NCBI RefSeq assembly: GCF_030530635.1
Contig: NZ_JAUMUL010000027.1
Span: 1-43,093 of the forward strand
Source of the DNA: Actinomyces sp.
Lineage (GTDB): Bacteria > Actinomycetota > Actinomycetes > Actinomycetales > Actinomycetaceae
Length of the DNA stretch: 43,093 nt
Direction of reading: 5' to 3'
The notes beneath the pieces were generated by a model. It worked only from the letters and a program-made list of their open reading frames with translations. It was not told the DNA's origin and searched no databases. The translations under genes were made by a program, and so were the position numbers. Of the stretch, positions 25,601 to 33,679 are shown piece by piece (position 1 is the stretch's first letter; each line of letters starts with the position of its first letter).

Positions 25601-28600
25601 GGTGAGCACGTCGATCACGTAGGCGATGAACTGGCGGCGCAGGATCTCCTCCGCCCCCAGGTAGGTGGAGGGCGGCCTGACCGAGCCGTCCAGCAGGTTG
25701 GCGGGGTCCTTGAGCAGGGGCAGTTGCTCGCGCCTGCCGGGCACGTACGCCAGCGCCAGGGCGGAGCCGTTGCGCCTGCCCGCACGCCCGACCCGCTGCA
25801 CGTAGGAGGCGACCGTGTCCGGCAGGGAGCCGAGTATGACGGTGGACAGGTCCCCGATGTCGATACCCATCTCCAGGGTGGGGGTGGCCACCAGCACGTT
25901 GGGGTCGCCGGGCCGTTGCACGGGGCGTTTGAAGCCGGCCTCCACGGCGGCGCGCTCCTCGGCGTTCAGCAGGGAGGTGTGCTCGTGGGCGTCCACGCGC
26001 CGCACATGCGCCCCGGCGTACATGTCCCGGTAGAAGCTCTCCGCCTGGTGCGCTCGGGCCGCAAGGGTGCCGGGGCAGTCGGCGGTCAGGCAGTGTGCGC
26101 CGTCGAGCTGGTCCACGGTGGCGACGGCCGCCGGCAGCTGGCTGCGGCAGGTGTCGCACACCAGGAGCAGCTCCTCCCCGGTGGCGTCGTGCAGCGGGGA
26201 GACGATGACGCGCTGGGCGGGGATGCCGTAGACGGTGCCGCCGGTGTCGGTTGCGGTGGCAGAAATGATCTCCGCCTTCGCCAGGTCGGCCAGCAGGGCG
26301 CGGGCGAGCCGGGCGGCGTGCGTGGGGGTGACGTGCAGGCATTTGCGGGTCCAGGTGGCGTACCAGGAGCGTGGGGAGCCGACCGGCACGAAGGCGGAGC
26401 GGCGCGTGTCCAGGCTGCCGCCGACCTGGGGGAAGGCGGGCGCGGTGCGGCCGGCGGGGAAGGCGGGCTGCCCCTGGCGCCGGTTGCGCTTGTACCAGAT
26501 CCACAGGCGCTTGCCGTCGTCGCGCTTGTAGCGGGTCAGCCATTCGTGGTCGATGGCGCCGTCGCGACGCATGTGCTCCAGCGTGCCACGCACCCAGGCG
26601 AGCAGGTCCCTATCGGAGACGTCGTCGAATCCGGGCAGGGCCGACTGCTCGCCACCCTCACCGAGGGCCGCGCGGGCCAGACGGGTCAGGGCGCCGGCGC
26701 GTCCGGCGGACACGTGCACGGTGACGGAGCCGGTGGCCTCCAGGGTGCGCCCGTAGGTGGACTGGAGGCCGACCTCCAGGGCGATGTCGAACAGAAGCCG
26801 ACGCCGCACATAGTCCTGGGCGGTGCGCCGCCTGCGGGCGGTGGCCTCCGGGTCCCAGTAGGGCTTGAAGCGCTCATGCTCGACCAGGGCGGAAGGGACC
26901 AGCCGGTAGCGGTCGAAGGCGCTGGCTCCGGCGGCGTCGAGGGCGGCGTCCGCCCAGGCGTCGATCGGCATGTCCGCGGTGAGTGCGCCGCGCAGGGCGG
27001 AGCGCAGGCTCATGGTGTGGGAGCGCTGGTCCACGAATCCGGCCCGGTGGGCGGCGTCCTGCACGGAGTCGGTGAAGATCAGGGCACGCTTCTCGGCGTC
27101 GTCGAGGGCGTCGTCGCCGAACAGCGTGGTCAGGGAGACGGACAGGAGGGTGGCGACGGCGGAGCCGAGGAAGCGGATGGAGTCGGTGGCGCCGCAGGAG
27201 GGGCACATGTCGCGGATGGAGCCGTCGGCGACGGCGCGCTCGTCCCCGGTGAGGGTGAGTACGGGCAGGAAGCGGCCCTCCCGGGTTTCCAGGTCGGCCT
27301 CCTGCGGCGGGCGGGTGAGTAGCTCGCGGCCGTCCACGGAGTACCAGCGCAGCCCGGGGTGGCGGGCCTCGGGGCTGGGGTCGCCGGCGTCGAGCCGGGC
27401 GCGGTAGTCGGCCTCCTCACCGGGGGCGTGCAGGAGGGCGCGGAAGCGCGGGTCCCCCAGCAGGTGGTCGCGGCGGACGGTGGACTGGTCGTGCTTCTCG
27501 CCCTGCCCGGTGGGGGCCAGGACAATGCCCCAGCCGGAGCGGCCGCAGGAACGGCAGTACACGGCGGGGCGGGCATCCGGGCGGTAGTCCTCCTCGGTGG
27601 GGGCGGGGGCGTCGTCGGACCACCTGAAGGCGGGGCGGGTGTCCAGGGCCCGGTCGATGCGGGTGACCTCCCGAATCCACATGGTGACTTCGACGCCGAC
27701 GGCGCCGCGGTCCGGGTTGCCGTCCAGGCCGGCGCGGATGGTGGACAGCGCCGCGAGGATGGTGGCCAGGGCCAGGCGGGTGGTCTCCGGATCGGGGGCG
27801 GGGCCGAACAGACGGTAGGCGAGGTCGCTCAGGGCGGTGGCGTGCTCGGCGGCGCGGATCAGTTCCACCACGTCCGGGTGGGAGTGCACGGCGGCCGCGA
27901 GGACCGGAGCGTCGGGCAGCGCCTCGGTTGGATCGGTCGGGTCAGCCGGATCGGCAGCGGCGATCAGGGGTGAGCCGGGGGCCGCCAGGGCGGCGTCGTC
28001 GGGGGTGCCGACGGCGTCGGGACGCCGATACAGGGCGGCGACGACGTGGGCGAGCAGGCCGGCGGGGTCGGGGGAGCCGGCATGGGCGAGGCCGGCGAGG
28101 GCCTGGAGGGCAGGCGCGGTGAGGTTGCGCAGGTGGATCGGGTCGCCGAGCGCACCGGCGGGAACAGCGGCGCGGCGGGAGGCGGCCCACTGCTCCAGGT
28201 CGGCGCGGGTCTCCAGGACGACGGCGTCGGCGGGCATGTCCACCCCGAACACGTCGCGGGCGAAGGCGAGCATGCGGGAGGGGTCGCCGCCGTCGCCGAG
28301 GGTGGCGGAGGTGGCCACGGGGCAGACGGGCCCGAGCGGGGAGGTGTCGAAGGCCTGGCGGCGCGGGTCGTCGTCGGGCAGGAGGTCGCGCAGGGCCAGG
28401 CCGAGGCGCCGCAGCAGCATGGCCACGTCGGTGCCCTGGGCGCCGTCGTAGGTGTGGAACTCGTCCAGCACCAGGTAGGTGAGGGAGGCGGCGGAGGCCC
28501 GCCACAGTTCGCGGTCCTCGGGGCGCAGCAGGAGCTGGTCGAGCATCTTGTAGTTGGTCAGCAGAATGTCCGGCGGGGACTTGCGCAACTGCTGGCGGTC

Positions 28601-29161
28601 GGTGATGAGGGAGTCGGCGGTGACGCGGCTGTGGTCCTGGGCGGTGTCACCGGTGTAGAGGCCGGCGGTGACGCCTGCCAGGGCCGGGTCGGAGGCGAGC
28701 AGGCGGGCGAGGCGGGCGGCCTGATCGGCGGCCAGGGCGTTCATCGGGTAGAGGATGAGGGCCTTGATACCGGTGATGCCCTGGGCGCGGGCGCGCAGCA
28801 CGTGGTCGAGGACGGGGTGGAGGAAGGCCTCGGTCTTGCCGGAGCCGGTGCCGGTGGTGACGATGGTCGGCTCGGGGCGGTGGCCGCCCTTGGTGGTCAG
28901 GCGGCGGTAGGCGTCTTCCTGGTGCCGGTAGGGGGCGAGGCCGGGGTCCCAGTCGAGGGCGTCGGAGCGGGCGCTCGCGGGCAGGTAGGGCAGGCGCAGC
29001 CGCACGTAGGGGCCCACGAAGATGCCCTGCTCGGGGTCCTGGAGGAAGTCGGCGAGGGCCCGCCGCGGCTCCGCGTCCGTGAGTGCGAAGTTGGTAGAGA
29101 GGTAGTCGACGATGGAGCGGCGGATGCGTTCGGCCTGGAGGCTGGGCAGCAGGAGAGACAT
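22619..29161 (-). CDS. Giant DEAD/DUF1998 helicase with C-terminal nuclease domain (DruE-like or DrmA-DrmB-like)
   Basis: 2180-aa SF2 protein. TGTGSGKT (103-110) is motif I, LVLDEFHTYDG (DEFH at 233-236) motif II and PVATSATLGDGG motif III. VATPTLEMGIDIGDLSTVI and YVQRVGRAGRRNG near 1095-1135 are motifs V and VI. Several CxxC pairs (CRSCGRSG, CPSCGATD, CDTC, CCQACGY, LCEACGK) suggest zinc ribbons. HDAVPGGTGYLTDF and the Cys cluster CPCRGEETAMCHRC near 1690 form the DUF1998/MZB domain. Residues about 1800-1870, with RPDFTCRR, IAVYTDGRGYHAS and KRARLRAHGYRVISL, resemble a Vsr/DUF559-type PD-(D/E)xK nuclease. About 300 further residues are unassigned. Size and order fit Druantia DruE or a fusion of DISARM DrmA and DrmB. 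It is coupled to the UvrD-like gene. A likely phage-defence effector. Confidence 0.85.
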   Translation of the reverse strand: MSLLLPSLQAERIRRSIVDYLSTNFALTDAEPRRALADFLQDPEQGIFVGPYVRLRLPYLPASARSDALDWDPGLAPYRHQEDAYRRLTTKGGHRPEPTIVTTGTGSGKTEAFLHPVLDHVLRARAQGITGIKALILYPMNALAADQAARLARLLASDPALAGVTAGLYTGDTAQDHSRVTADSLITDRQQLRKSPPDILLTNYKMLDQLLLRPEDRELWRASAASLTYLVLDEFHTYDGAQGTDVAMLLRRLGLALRDLLPDDDPRRQAFDTSPLGPVCPVATSATLGDGGDPSRMLAFARDVFGVDMPADAVVLETRADLEQWAASRRAAVPAGALGDPIHLRNLTAPALQALAGLAHAGSPDPAGLLAHVVAALYRRPDAVGTPDDAALAAPGSPLIAAADPADPTDPTEALPDAPVLAAAVHSHPDVVELIRAAEHATALSDLAYRLFGPAPDPETTRLALATILAALSTIRAGLDGNPDRGAVGVEVTMWIREVTRIDRALDTRPAFRWSDDAPAPTEEDYRPDARPAVYCRSCGRSGWGIVLAPTGQGEKHDQSTVRRDHLLGDPRFRALLHAPGEEADYRARLDAGDPSPEARHPGLRWYSVDGRELLTRPPQEADLETREGRFLPVLTLTGDERAVADGSIRDMCPSCGATDSIRFLGSAVATLLSVSLTTLFGDDALDDAEKRALIFTDSVQDAAHRAGFVDQRSHTMSLRSALRGALTADMPIDAWADAALDAAGASAFDRYRLVPSALVEHERFKPYWDPEATARRRRTAQDYVRRRLLFDIALEVGLQSTYGRTLEATGSVTVHVSAGRAGALTRLARAALGEGGEQSALPGFDDVSDRDLLAWVRGTLEHMRRDGAIDHEWLTRYKRDDGKRLWIWYKRNRRQGQPAFPAGRTAPAFPQVGGSLDTRRSAFVPVGSPRSWYATWTRKCLHVTPTHAARLARALLADLAKAEIISATATDTGGTVYGIPAQRVIVSPLHDATGEELLLVCDTCRSQLPAAVATVDQLDGAHCLTADCPGTLAARAHQAESFYRDMYAGAHVRRVDAHEHTSLLNAEERAAVEAGFKRPVQRPGDPNVLVATPTLEMGIDIGDLSTVILGSLPDTVASYVQRVGRAGRRNGSALALAYVPGRREQLPLLKDPANLLDGSVRPPSTYLGAEEILRRQFIAYVIDVLTRENHPAVPSAGHSGDARAALSANDDSFINTVCARITRDGAILARTFTATFADPTPALTRLETWIRHDDGAGPKQMLQRAVAEHRTEAEQLRRQYKQVNDALRELQAATQRPNPTEEDQRALRAAKGTLTAIGTRLGELEQEHWVSALERHGVLPNYALIDDMVRLSARVSWRNPETDEFHSEPYDIDRPSVHALSEFAPGATFYTHGMEMGIQGIDGSELSGQAQWWLCCQACGYVDVRPPQEEAPTAPTQCPRCHDTTIADVGRARRVLRLNRVFADVSKDDARIGDGSEDRIRTGFEVLPLADFNPERVEREWSVSASGFGLVRYRGLALRWLNTGRALAGQAVDQVASLPVSSRDFRLCEACGKLDTDTGASSPSEHRPWCEHRTDPKEHVIQVDLMRELTTEAIALVLPVGLVGYQEGLGSLASAILLGLELLTGGAPDHLEITAVPYPVADGEAGETRPALLLHDAVPGGTGYLTDFDSPERLWELIVTTGRHLEDCPCRGEETAMCHRCLQPHATSAGVTRVAALHALRQLLGMDEEELFADLDPHVPTWKVTDEAVHAGVGESPLEASFRTVLARRLSKTMNVTTVPSPSGAPALDLDGGRWEIIPQLNAGGTRPDFTCRRPNRRSPIAVYTDGRGYHASLSHNRLADDAAKRARLRAHGYRVISLGFEDLTGTWEPAWLDDPAVAQLRTGKHRPARAGAVTEQALTAWRGGPMELLVTMLLDDADGQGPTGTALSALADSIWSPLILGATRRLPLAGSAAMRYAPATSPTNDPLWEALRGLRPGSRLPEPTTTSAQTSCSVFVADHLSLAIQLTGTATTGMALVLDDSADALASPAHADSWRTWLRLSNVLALAQAPVTITTTSLALTELQERAAAEAAVSGSGVSAEAMHELGWDAVDTTLMPEEVLALVPHLARAGIARDGEGQEAADGVMTELSWKAQRVAVVYQPLEGDVAVLQAAGWRVVVARDDSAATAAEVSALLKGH

Positions 29162-29216
29162 GGGTCAGCCTCGCGGGCCGTAAGGGCGGGGGAGGGGACG
29201 AAGGGGACTGAGCCCG

Positions 29217-29255
29217 GCGGTGGGGGTGAGGGTGAGCTTGGCGGTGGGGGTGAGG
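29217..29255. repeat. G-rich direct repeat in the helicase leader
   Basis: GGCGGTGGGGGTGAGG occurs at 29217-29232 and 29240-29255. The G runs could form unusual structure in the leader of the giant helicase gene (29162-29428), which otherwise shows no gene. Confidence 0.4.
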
Positions 29256-29428
29256 CGGCGCGCGCCGGGCGGGATGTTAGGACGCGGACGACGGGCCCGG
29301 CGGGAGATGCGGCTCACAGGGGCGAGGGTACCGCAGGGGTGGGGCGGCTCGAGGGAGCTGGCAGGGGCGGGGACCAGCGTTGACGAGCAAGATGTACATT
29401 TTGAGCGTTATTGCGCATACTGGGCATC

Positions 29429-29689
29429 ATGACCGAGATCAGTGTCTCCGCCGCGCGCAGCAGGCTCGCCGACGTCATTGATGACGCCCGCGTGCACCAT
29501 GCACCCGTCTTCCTTACTCGCCGGGGCCGTCGCGTTGCGGCGGTCATCGATGCGGAGGACCTTGAGCGCCTGACCGAGGCGGCGGAGGACCTCGAAGACA
29601 TCAAGGCGGCCGAAGCGGCTCGTGCGGAGGTCGCCGAGCACGGCACCATTCCCTGGGATGAGGTCAAGGCGGACCTCGGGCTGGCATGA
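29429..29689 (+). CDS. Phd/YefM antitoxin
   Basis: 86-aa antitoxin. TEISVSAARSRLADVIDDARVHHAPVFLTRRGRRVAAVIDAEDLERL is the Phd/YefM DNA-binding dimer fold; the acidic tail (AAEDLEDIKAAEAARAEVAEHG) wraps the toxin. It overlaps the toxin gene by 4 bases (ATGA). The palindrome ATGTACAT at 29392-29399 lies 30 bases before the start and is a likely operator. Confidence 0.9.
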   Translation: MTEISVSAARSRLADVIDDARVHHAPVFLTRRGRRVAAVIDAEDLERLTEAAEDLEDIKAAEAARAEVAEHGTIPWDEVKADLGLA

Positions 29690-29949
29690 CGTACCGGATC
29701 GAGTTCAGCCCCGCCGCCGCGCGCCAGCTGCGCAAGCTGGACGGCCGAGCCCGGCTCCGGGTTCAGGCGGTGGTTGAGCTGCTGGCGCAAGAGCCCCGCC
29801 CCTCTGGCGCGAAGAAGCTGGTCGGAGGGCGGGGCGAGTGGCGCGTACGCACCGGTGACTACCGCATCGTCTACGAGGTCCACGATGGTGTGCTGCTGGT
29901 GCTGGTCCTCGCCGTCGGGCACCGCCGCGAGGTGTACCGGCGCAGGTAG
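29686..29949 (+). CDS. RelE/ParE-family toxin
   Basis: 87-aa toxin. It opens with TYRIEFSPAAARQLRKLDG; the core GGRGEWRVRTGDYRIVYEVHDGVLLVLVLAVGHRREVYRR is the RelE signature with its terminal His-Arg strand. Such toxins cut mRNA at the ribosome. It starts within the antitoxin stop (ATGA overlap). The module sits between the two divergent halves of the defence island and may stabilise it. Confidence 0.9.
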   Translation: MTYRIEFSPAAARQLRKLDGRARLRVQAVVELLAQEPRPSGAKKLVGGRGEWRVRTGDYRIVYEVHDGVLLVLVLAVGHRREVYRRR

Positions 29950-30124
29950 CAGGGGAGGGCCCGTATGAAGAACTTGGGCTCGCAGTGCCAGCTCTCCGGG
30001 TCTGGGACTGTGGTGGGTGTCGGCGTGTCCGTTGGTGAACGGTGTGTGCAGGGCCGCGTGGCCCGCAAGCGTGGTTGGGCCGCTAGGTGAGGTCGACGGC
30101 GCGTTTGGGCTGGGCGCCGGGATC

Positions 30125-30257
30125 GTCTACTACGCCGGTTGGGGCTCTGCTACGCCGGTTCGGTGTTTGTTGAAGGGCTCTGGACCCTTCAGCAGAGGTC
30201 TAACTGGCGTAGTAGACGCTGAAGAGGCGTACCCAACGGTCGACCGGCGTAGTAGAC
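30125..30257. repeat. Nested palindromic repeat, copy B (best formed)
   Basis: GTCTACTACGCCGGT (30125-30139) pairs perfectly with ACCGGCGTAGTAGAC (30243-30257). CTACGCCGGTT (30150-30160) pairs with AACTGGCGTAG (30202-30212) through one wobble. The apex TGAAGGG (30171-30177) pairs with CCCTTCA (30185-30191). The whole folds as one long nested stem. Copy C at 43046 shares the left arm and the following GGTGTTTGTTG. Confidence 0.85.
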
Positions 30258-30626
30258 CGCGCGGTCGCGGGGACCAGGAACCGACGCCCACACCGCAAAC
30301 GGCTACACCTCAAACGCGAGAAGCCGGTTTCCGCGGCCCAGCGGCACGACATGCAGGGTCCATTTGATAACATCCCGTTGCCGACGACGGATGTTGTGAC
30401 ACCGGCGTGAGACGATCCAGCGGGCGACGGCTCGGGCGGTAGGGCGGTGCGACGATGAGGACGCTCACGGGGAGCCCCTTCCCTGCCTCGGCCATCGTTG
30501 ACGAAACATGCGCTGCCGGGCGGCACCGCGTGTTCCTACCCGCTACAGACCTACCTAACCGCACCACTACAACGATCCTCGGACCAGTACTCCCCAACCT
30601 TGGTGAGAAAGTCTCAGGAAACTGGG

Positions 30627-30668
30627 TATACTCATAATGAATCCTGGTTGCCGATCAAAATCGGCAAC
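30627..30668 (+). promoter_or_regulatory. Promoter element and leader hairpin of the ATPase gene
   Basis: TATACT at 30627-30632 is a good -10 hexamer; the best -35 (TTGGTG, 30600-30605) is too distant at 21 bases. GTTGCCGAT (30647-30655), loop CAAA, ATCGGCAAC (30660-30668) is a perfect 9-bp inverted repeat just after the expected start of transcription: a repressor site or an RNA hairpin. Confidence 0.5.
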
Positions 30669-30694
30669 GACGCTCCGGACACTAAGGACATGCC

Positions 30695-33301
30695 ATGGCT
30701 AGCGAAGCGACCATAAGAGTTGCAGAGTCAAGAATAAGTGACGAATCGGCGCCCGCTGGCTGCGGCGATCCCCGCGCGTTACTAGCAGAATGGGCGAATG
30801 ACAACCAAGAATGGTTGCGTTCACTGGTAGCCGAAGTTATCGCTCGTGGACGCCCAGTTGAGGGGGCAACTATCGACAATGCATACCAGCTATTTCGTCA
30901 AGAAAACGGACTTGATGTGCGGCTACTTCCTGCTGTAGACAAAATCAACGTCACAGATCAACGAGACGAGTCGTTGCCATCCTTATATTTGACGCGCATT
31001 TCAGAAGTGCATGGCGTCAACGCTCTTGCTCCCGGTGCGGTTATTGAACCGCACGAAGGACTTACTATCTTGTACGGCGAAAATGGCACAGGTAAGACAG
31101 GATACTCACGTATCTTCAAGGCATTAGCGAATAGCCGGACGGCCGAGGAAAAGATTCTTGGGAACGTCGAAACTGAATCTTTGGAAGAGCAGTCCGCGAA
31201 GTTGGAATATAAACTCGGCGACGAAGTCAGAGAATTGATCTGGAGAGGCGAATACGGCGTGTGGCCATTCACACGTATGTCGGTCTTCGACAGTCCCTCA
31301 GTAACGACCCATATCGATTCGGATCTTGACTACGTTTACACGCCCGCATCATTGGCGCTCTTCGAACACGTTACCGCAGCAATACAGGCGGTCGAACGCC
31401 GCATCAACGACGCCATCCACGCAGAAAGTATAGACAACACCAGTCTCCTTACAAGGTTCCATAAGAACTCGACGATATACCCGTTGATCGAGACGCTGGG
31501 GCCGAACACTGACCTCGAGAATCTCAAAGCTCGGGCTGCCACGGGCGCCGACACCGATGCCAACCTTGAGAGACTCGACCGCGAAGTCAGCGAGCTACGC
31601 GCAAATGTCATTGACACTAAGATTACTACGCTCAAGATCGAAAAGGGCGCTCTAACCCAGGCTATTGCCGCTGCCGACATGCTTGTTTCGTTTGATGCAA
31701 ATGAGTACAACGCGAGCCTCGCCAGGCTTAATCAACTCGAGTCAGAATATGCTGCATTCCGAGATGAGCTCTTTGCAGCTGCTGATCTCCCCGCGGAGCC
31801 AGATGGTACCTGGAGCCAGTTTGTTCAGTCTGGTGAGGCATATCGGCAGCACTTAGTCGAACTCGAGGTTCACGAACCGGAACGCTGTCTCTACTGCCGT
31901 CAGCCTCTGCAGAGCGAGGCTCGCGACTTGCTTTCGAAATACTCGAAGTATCTAAAAGACAAGATCTCAACAGATATTCGATCTGTTAAAGAGGCGCTAG
32001 AGGAGTTGAGGAACCAGGTTCGTACTGTTCAAAACAATGAAGTCGCGACGTTCTTGAATGATGGCAACGACAGCGGTGGTCGACCGCAATACCTTGCTGT
32101 GGTAGGAATGATCGAAAGCAAGAGGAGTTCACTTGCTGAAGCGGTGGATTCCGGGCGTAAGGCTGACACCGGTCTTCGGAAACTGTTGCGCGACCCTAGG
32201 GCGGAAGCCGCCAAGGCACTGCGCACAATTGACTCGGAGCTTTCAAATCTGGAGAAGCGACAGCATAATCGTGAACAGGCCCTCTCGGAAAAACAAGTCG
32301 AGTATGTCGAATATAGGGATGCTGTGGAGCTTGGGAGGTCTTGGGAGCTCGTCAAGTTGCAGGTCGAGAACGCGAAGGGAATCGACCGTCTGTATGCGGA
32401 ACAACGGCGTCTTCCCCAATTGCGTAGGGCGGTGACAGAGCTCACCAAGAAGGCCAGTGAACAACTGACCAACCAGAGCTTCGATCAGCTGTTTCGCGAG
32501 GAGTGCGAAGCGTTGCGTGCCCCAGAGATTAAGCTGAAGTTCACTGGAAGCAAAGGAAAGGCTCTACGCCGGAAAATTGTGAGTGGTAAACACAGGCCTT
32601 CGCGGGTGCTGTCTGAAGGGGAGCAGAAGGTGTTGGCGCTGGCGGACTTCTTGGCAGAAGCGAGAATGTCTAGAATCGCGGCACCGATCGTCTTCGACGA
32701 CCCGGTTTCTAGCCTTGATCACCGACGCGTTAAGGAAGTTGCGCAACGCATTGCGCAACTTACAAGCGGCACTCAAGTTATCGTTTTTTCACATGATATT
32801 CTGTTTGTGGCCACATTGCTGAGCATGTTTGAGAAGTCGAAGAGGTGCACTTACTTTCATGTTACGGACGATGATGGCAAGAAAGGAAAAGTGACTCGCG
32901 CAACCGGTCCACGATGGGACACTCTTGGTTTCATCAAGGGAAAGATTAACGGCGCGATCCAGAATGCTAGTAATAGTCAGGGTGATAGGCGTGATCAATC
33001 GGTTCGTGAGGGATATGATTGGCTTCGTTCTTGGTGTGAGGTATTCGTTGAGATGGAACTTCTTCGCGGAGTGACACAACGATACCAGCCGAACGTCGCG
33101 ATGACACGCTTGGCGCGTATTGACACGTCTAAGTTGAACGAAATCATCCCGAAGGTCATGGAGATATTCGAGGAGGCCTGCCGGTACATTGACGCTCACT
33201 CGCAACCGCTCGTTACCCTGAGCGTGGCGCCAACGCTAGAAGGATTGGTGCAGCGCTGGGAAGAACTGCAAGCACTTAAGAGGTTGAATGACGGCAAGTA
33301 G
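30695..33301 (+). CDS. RloC/PrrC-like ABC ATPase with zinc-hook motif
   Basis: 868-aa SMC-like ATPase. YGENGTGKTGYSR near residue 130 is Walker A. Long coiled coils flank CLYC near 398, a CxxC like the RloC zinc hook. LSEGEQKVLALADFLAE near 638 is the ABC signature, IVFDDPVSSLDHRR near 666 Walker B and VIVFSHD the H-loop. The C-terminus has DWLRSWCEVFVEMELL (Arg778, Glu782, an RxxxE pair) and AHSQPL. This is reminiscent of the anticodon-nuclease end of RloC and PrrC, which cut tRNA when phage attack restriction systems. The nuclease assignment is inference. Codon use is distinctly lower in GC than the neighbours and includes many A/T-ending codons, indicating recent transfer. AAGGA precedes ATG 30695. 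Confidence 0.85.
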   Translation: MASEATIRVAESRISDESAPAGCGDPRALLAEWANDNQEWLRSLVAEVIARGRPVEGATIDNAYQLFRQENGLDVRLLPAVDKINVTDQRDESLPSLYLTRISEVHGVNALAPGAVIEPHEGLTILYGENGTGKTGYSRIFKALANSRTAEEKILGNVETESLEEQSAKLEYKLGDEVRELIWRGEYGVWPFTRMSVFDSPSVTTHIDSDLDYVYTPASLALFEHVTAAIQAVERRINDAIHAESIDNTSLLTRFHKNSTIYPLIETLGPNTDLENLKARAATGADTDANLERLDREVSELRANVIDTKITTLKIEKGALTQAIAAADMLVSFDANEYNASLARLNQLESEYAAFRDELFAAADLPAEPDGTWSQFVQSGEAYRQHLVELEVHEPERCLYCRQPLQSEARDLLSKYSKYLKDKISTDIRSVKEALEELRNQVRTVQNNEVATFLNDGNDSGGRPQYLAVVGMIESKRSSLAEAVDSGRKADTGLRKLLRDPRAEAAKALRTIDSELSNLEKRQHNREQALSEKQVEYVEYRDAVELGRSWELVKLQVENAKGIDRLYAEQRRLPQLRRAVTELTKKASEQLTNQSFDQLFREECEALRAPEIKLKFTGSKGKALRRKIVSGKHRPSRVLSEGEQKVLALADFLAEARMSRIAAPIVFDDPVSSLDHRRVKEVAQRIAQLTSGTQVIVFSHDILFVATLLSMFEKSKRCTYFHVTDDDGKKGKVTRATGPRWDTLGFIKGKINGAIQNASNSQGDRRDQSVREGYDWLRSWCEVFVEMELLRGVTQRYQPNVAMTRLARIDTSKLNEIIPKVMEIFEEACRYIDAHSQPLVTLSVAPTLEGLVQRWEELQALKRLNDGK

Positions 33302-33361
33302 TACTGAAATCGTGCATGTCTCAGAAACGCCGATTTCGCGCGAGAGTGGTCGTGGTCTCGC

Positions 33362-33679
33362 CTAGTGAGCCTTTCTCATCAGGTGAGGACGTGGTTGAAA
33401 TTGAGTATGACTAGGGCGGTGGCGGTGATTTTTGGTGATGGTGGTTGAGTCAAGGGTGACTCGTTTGAGTGCCTTGAAGCCCTTGAGAAGGGCGTTGGCT
33501 CTATCGGCGGGGACTCGCAGGTGTGCCTGGACCTGGCTGTAAGAGCGTACGCTGGGGTCGGGCTTGGGGCCTTTGATGGGCGTACTGATGCCGATTCCGG
33601 CGCCTACGTAGCCCTTGCCCGCCAAAGTCATCATGCCACCGGCCTCAGCCGGATACAGGGCCACCAGGGCATGGGCTCT
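33362..33679 (-). pseudogene. Transposase 3' remnant (IS5-like DDE family)
   Basis: The frame contains RAHALVALYPAEAGGMMTLAGKGYVGAGIGISTPIKG, then RSYSQVQAHLRVPADRANALLKGFKALKRVTL. This is the last part of a DDE_Tnp_4-type transposase, including the AGKGY segment and the final catalytic-helix region. The front two-thirds is missing, and residues further upstream in the ORF (33680-33919) are not transposase-like. No terminal inverted repeats could be found. It marks an old insertion between the ATPase gene and the methyltransferase operon. Confidence 0.7.

Larger units (their letters stand above)
29950..30694. other. 745-base intergenic region
   Basis: No gene is supportable here. It contains the nested palindrome at 30125-30257, a smaller inverted repeat (AACATCC 30369-30375, GGATGTT 30389-30395), and the promoter and leader of the ATPase gene. 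GC content falls towards the right, where transferred DNA probably begins. Confidence 0.6.

Noticed and set aside
22838..29383. Long plus-strand open frames opposite the giant helicase (for example 22838-24373, 25352-27322, 28046-29383)
   Set aside because: Gly/Val/Gln-rich translations without motifs, typical of the reverse strand of high-GC genes; the minus strand has clear helicase motifs throughout.
30125..30257. CRISPR array made of the CTACTACGCCGGTT units
   Set aside because: Units are inverted as well as direct, spacing is irregular and only four units occur, so this is a nested palindrome and not an array.
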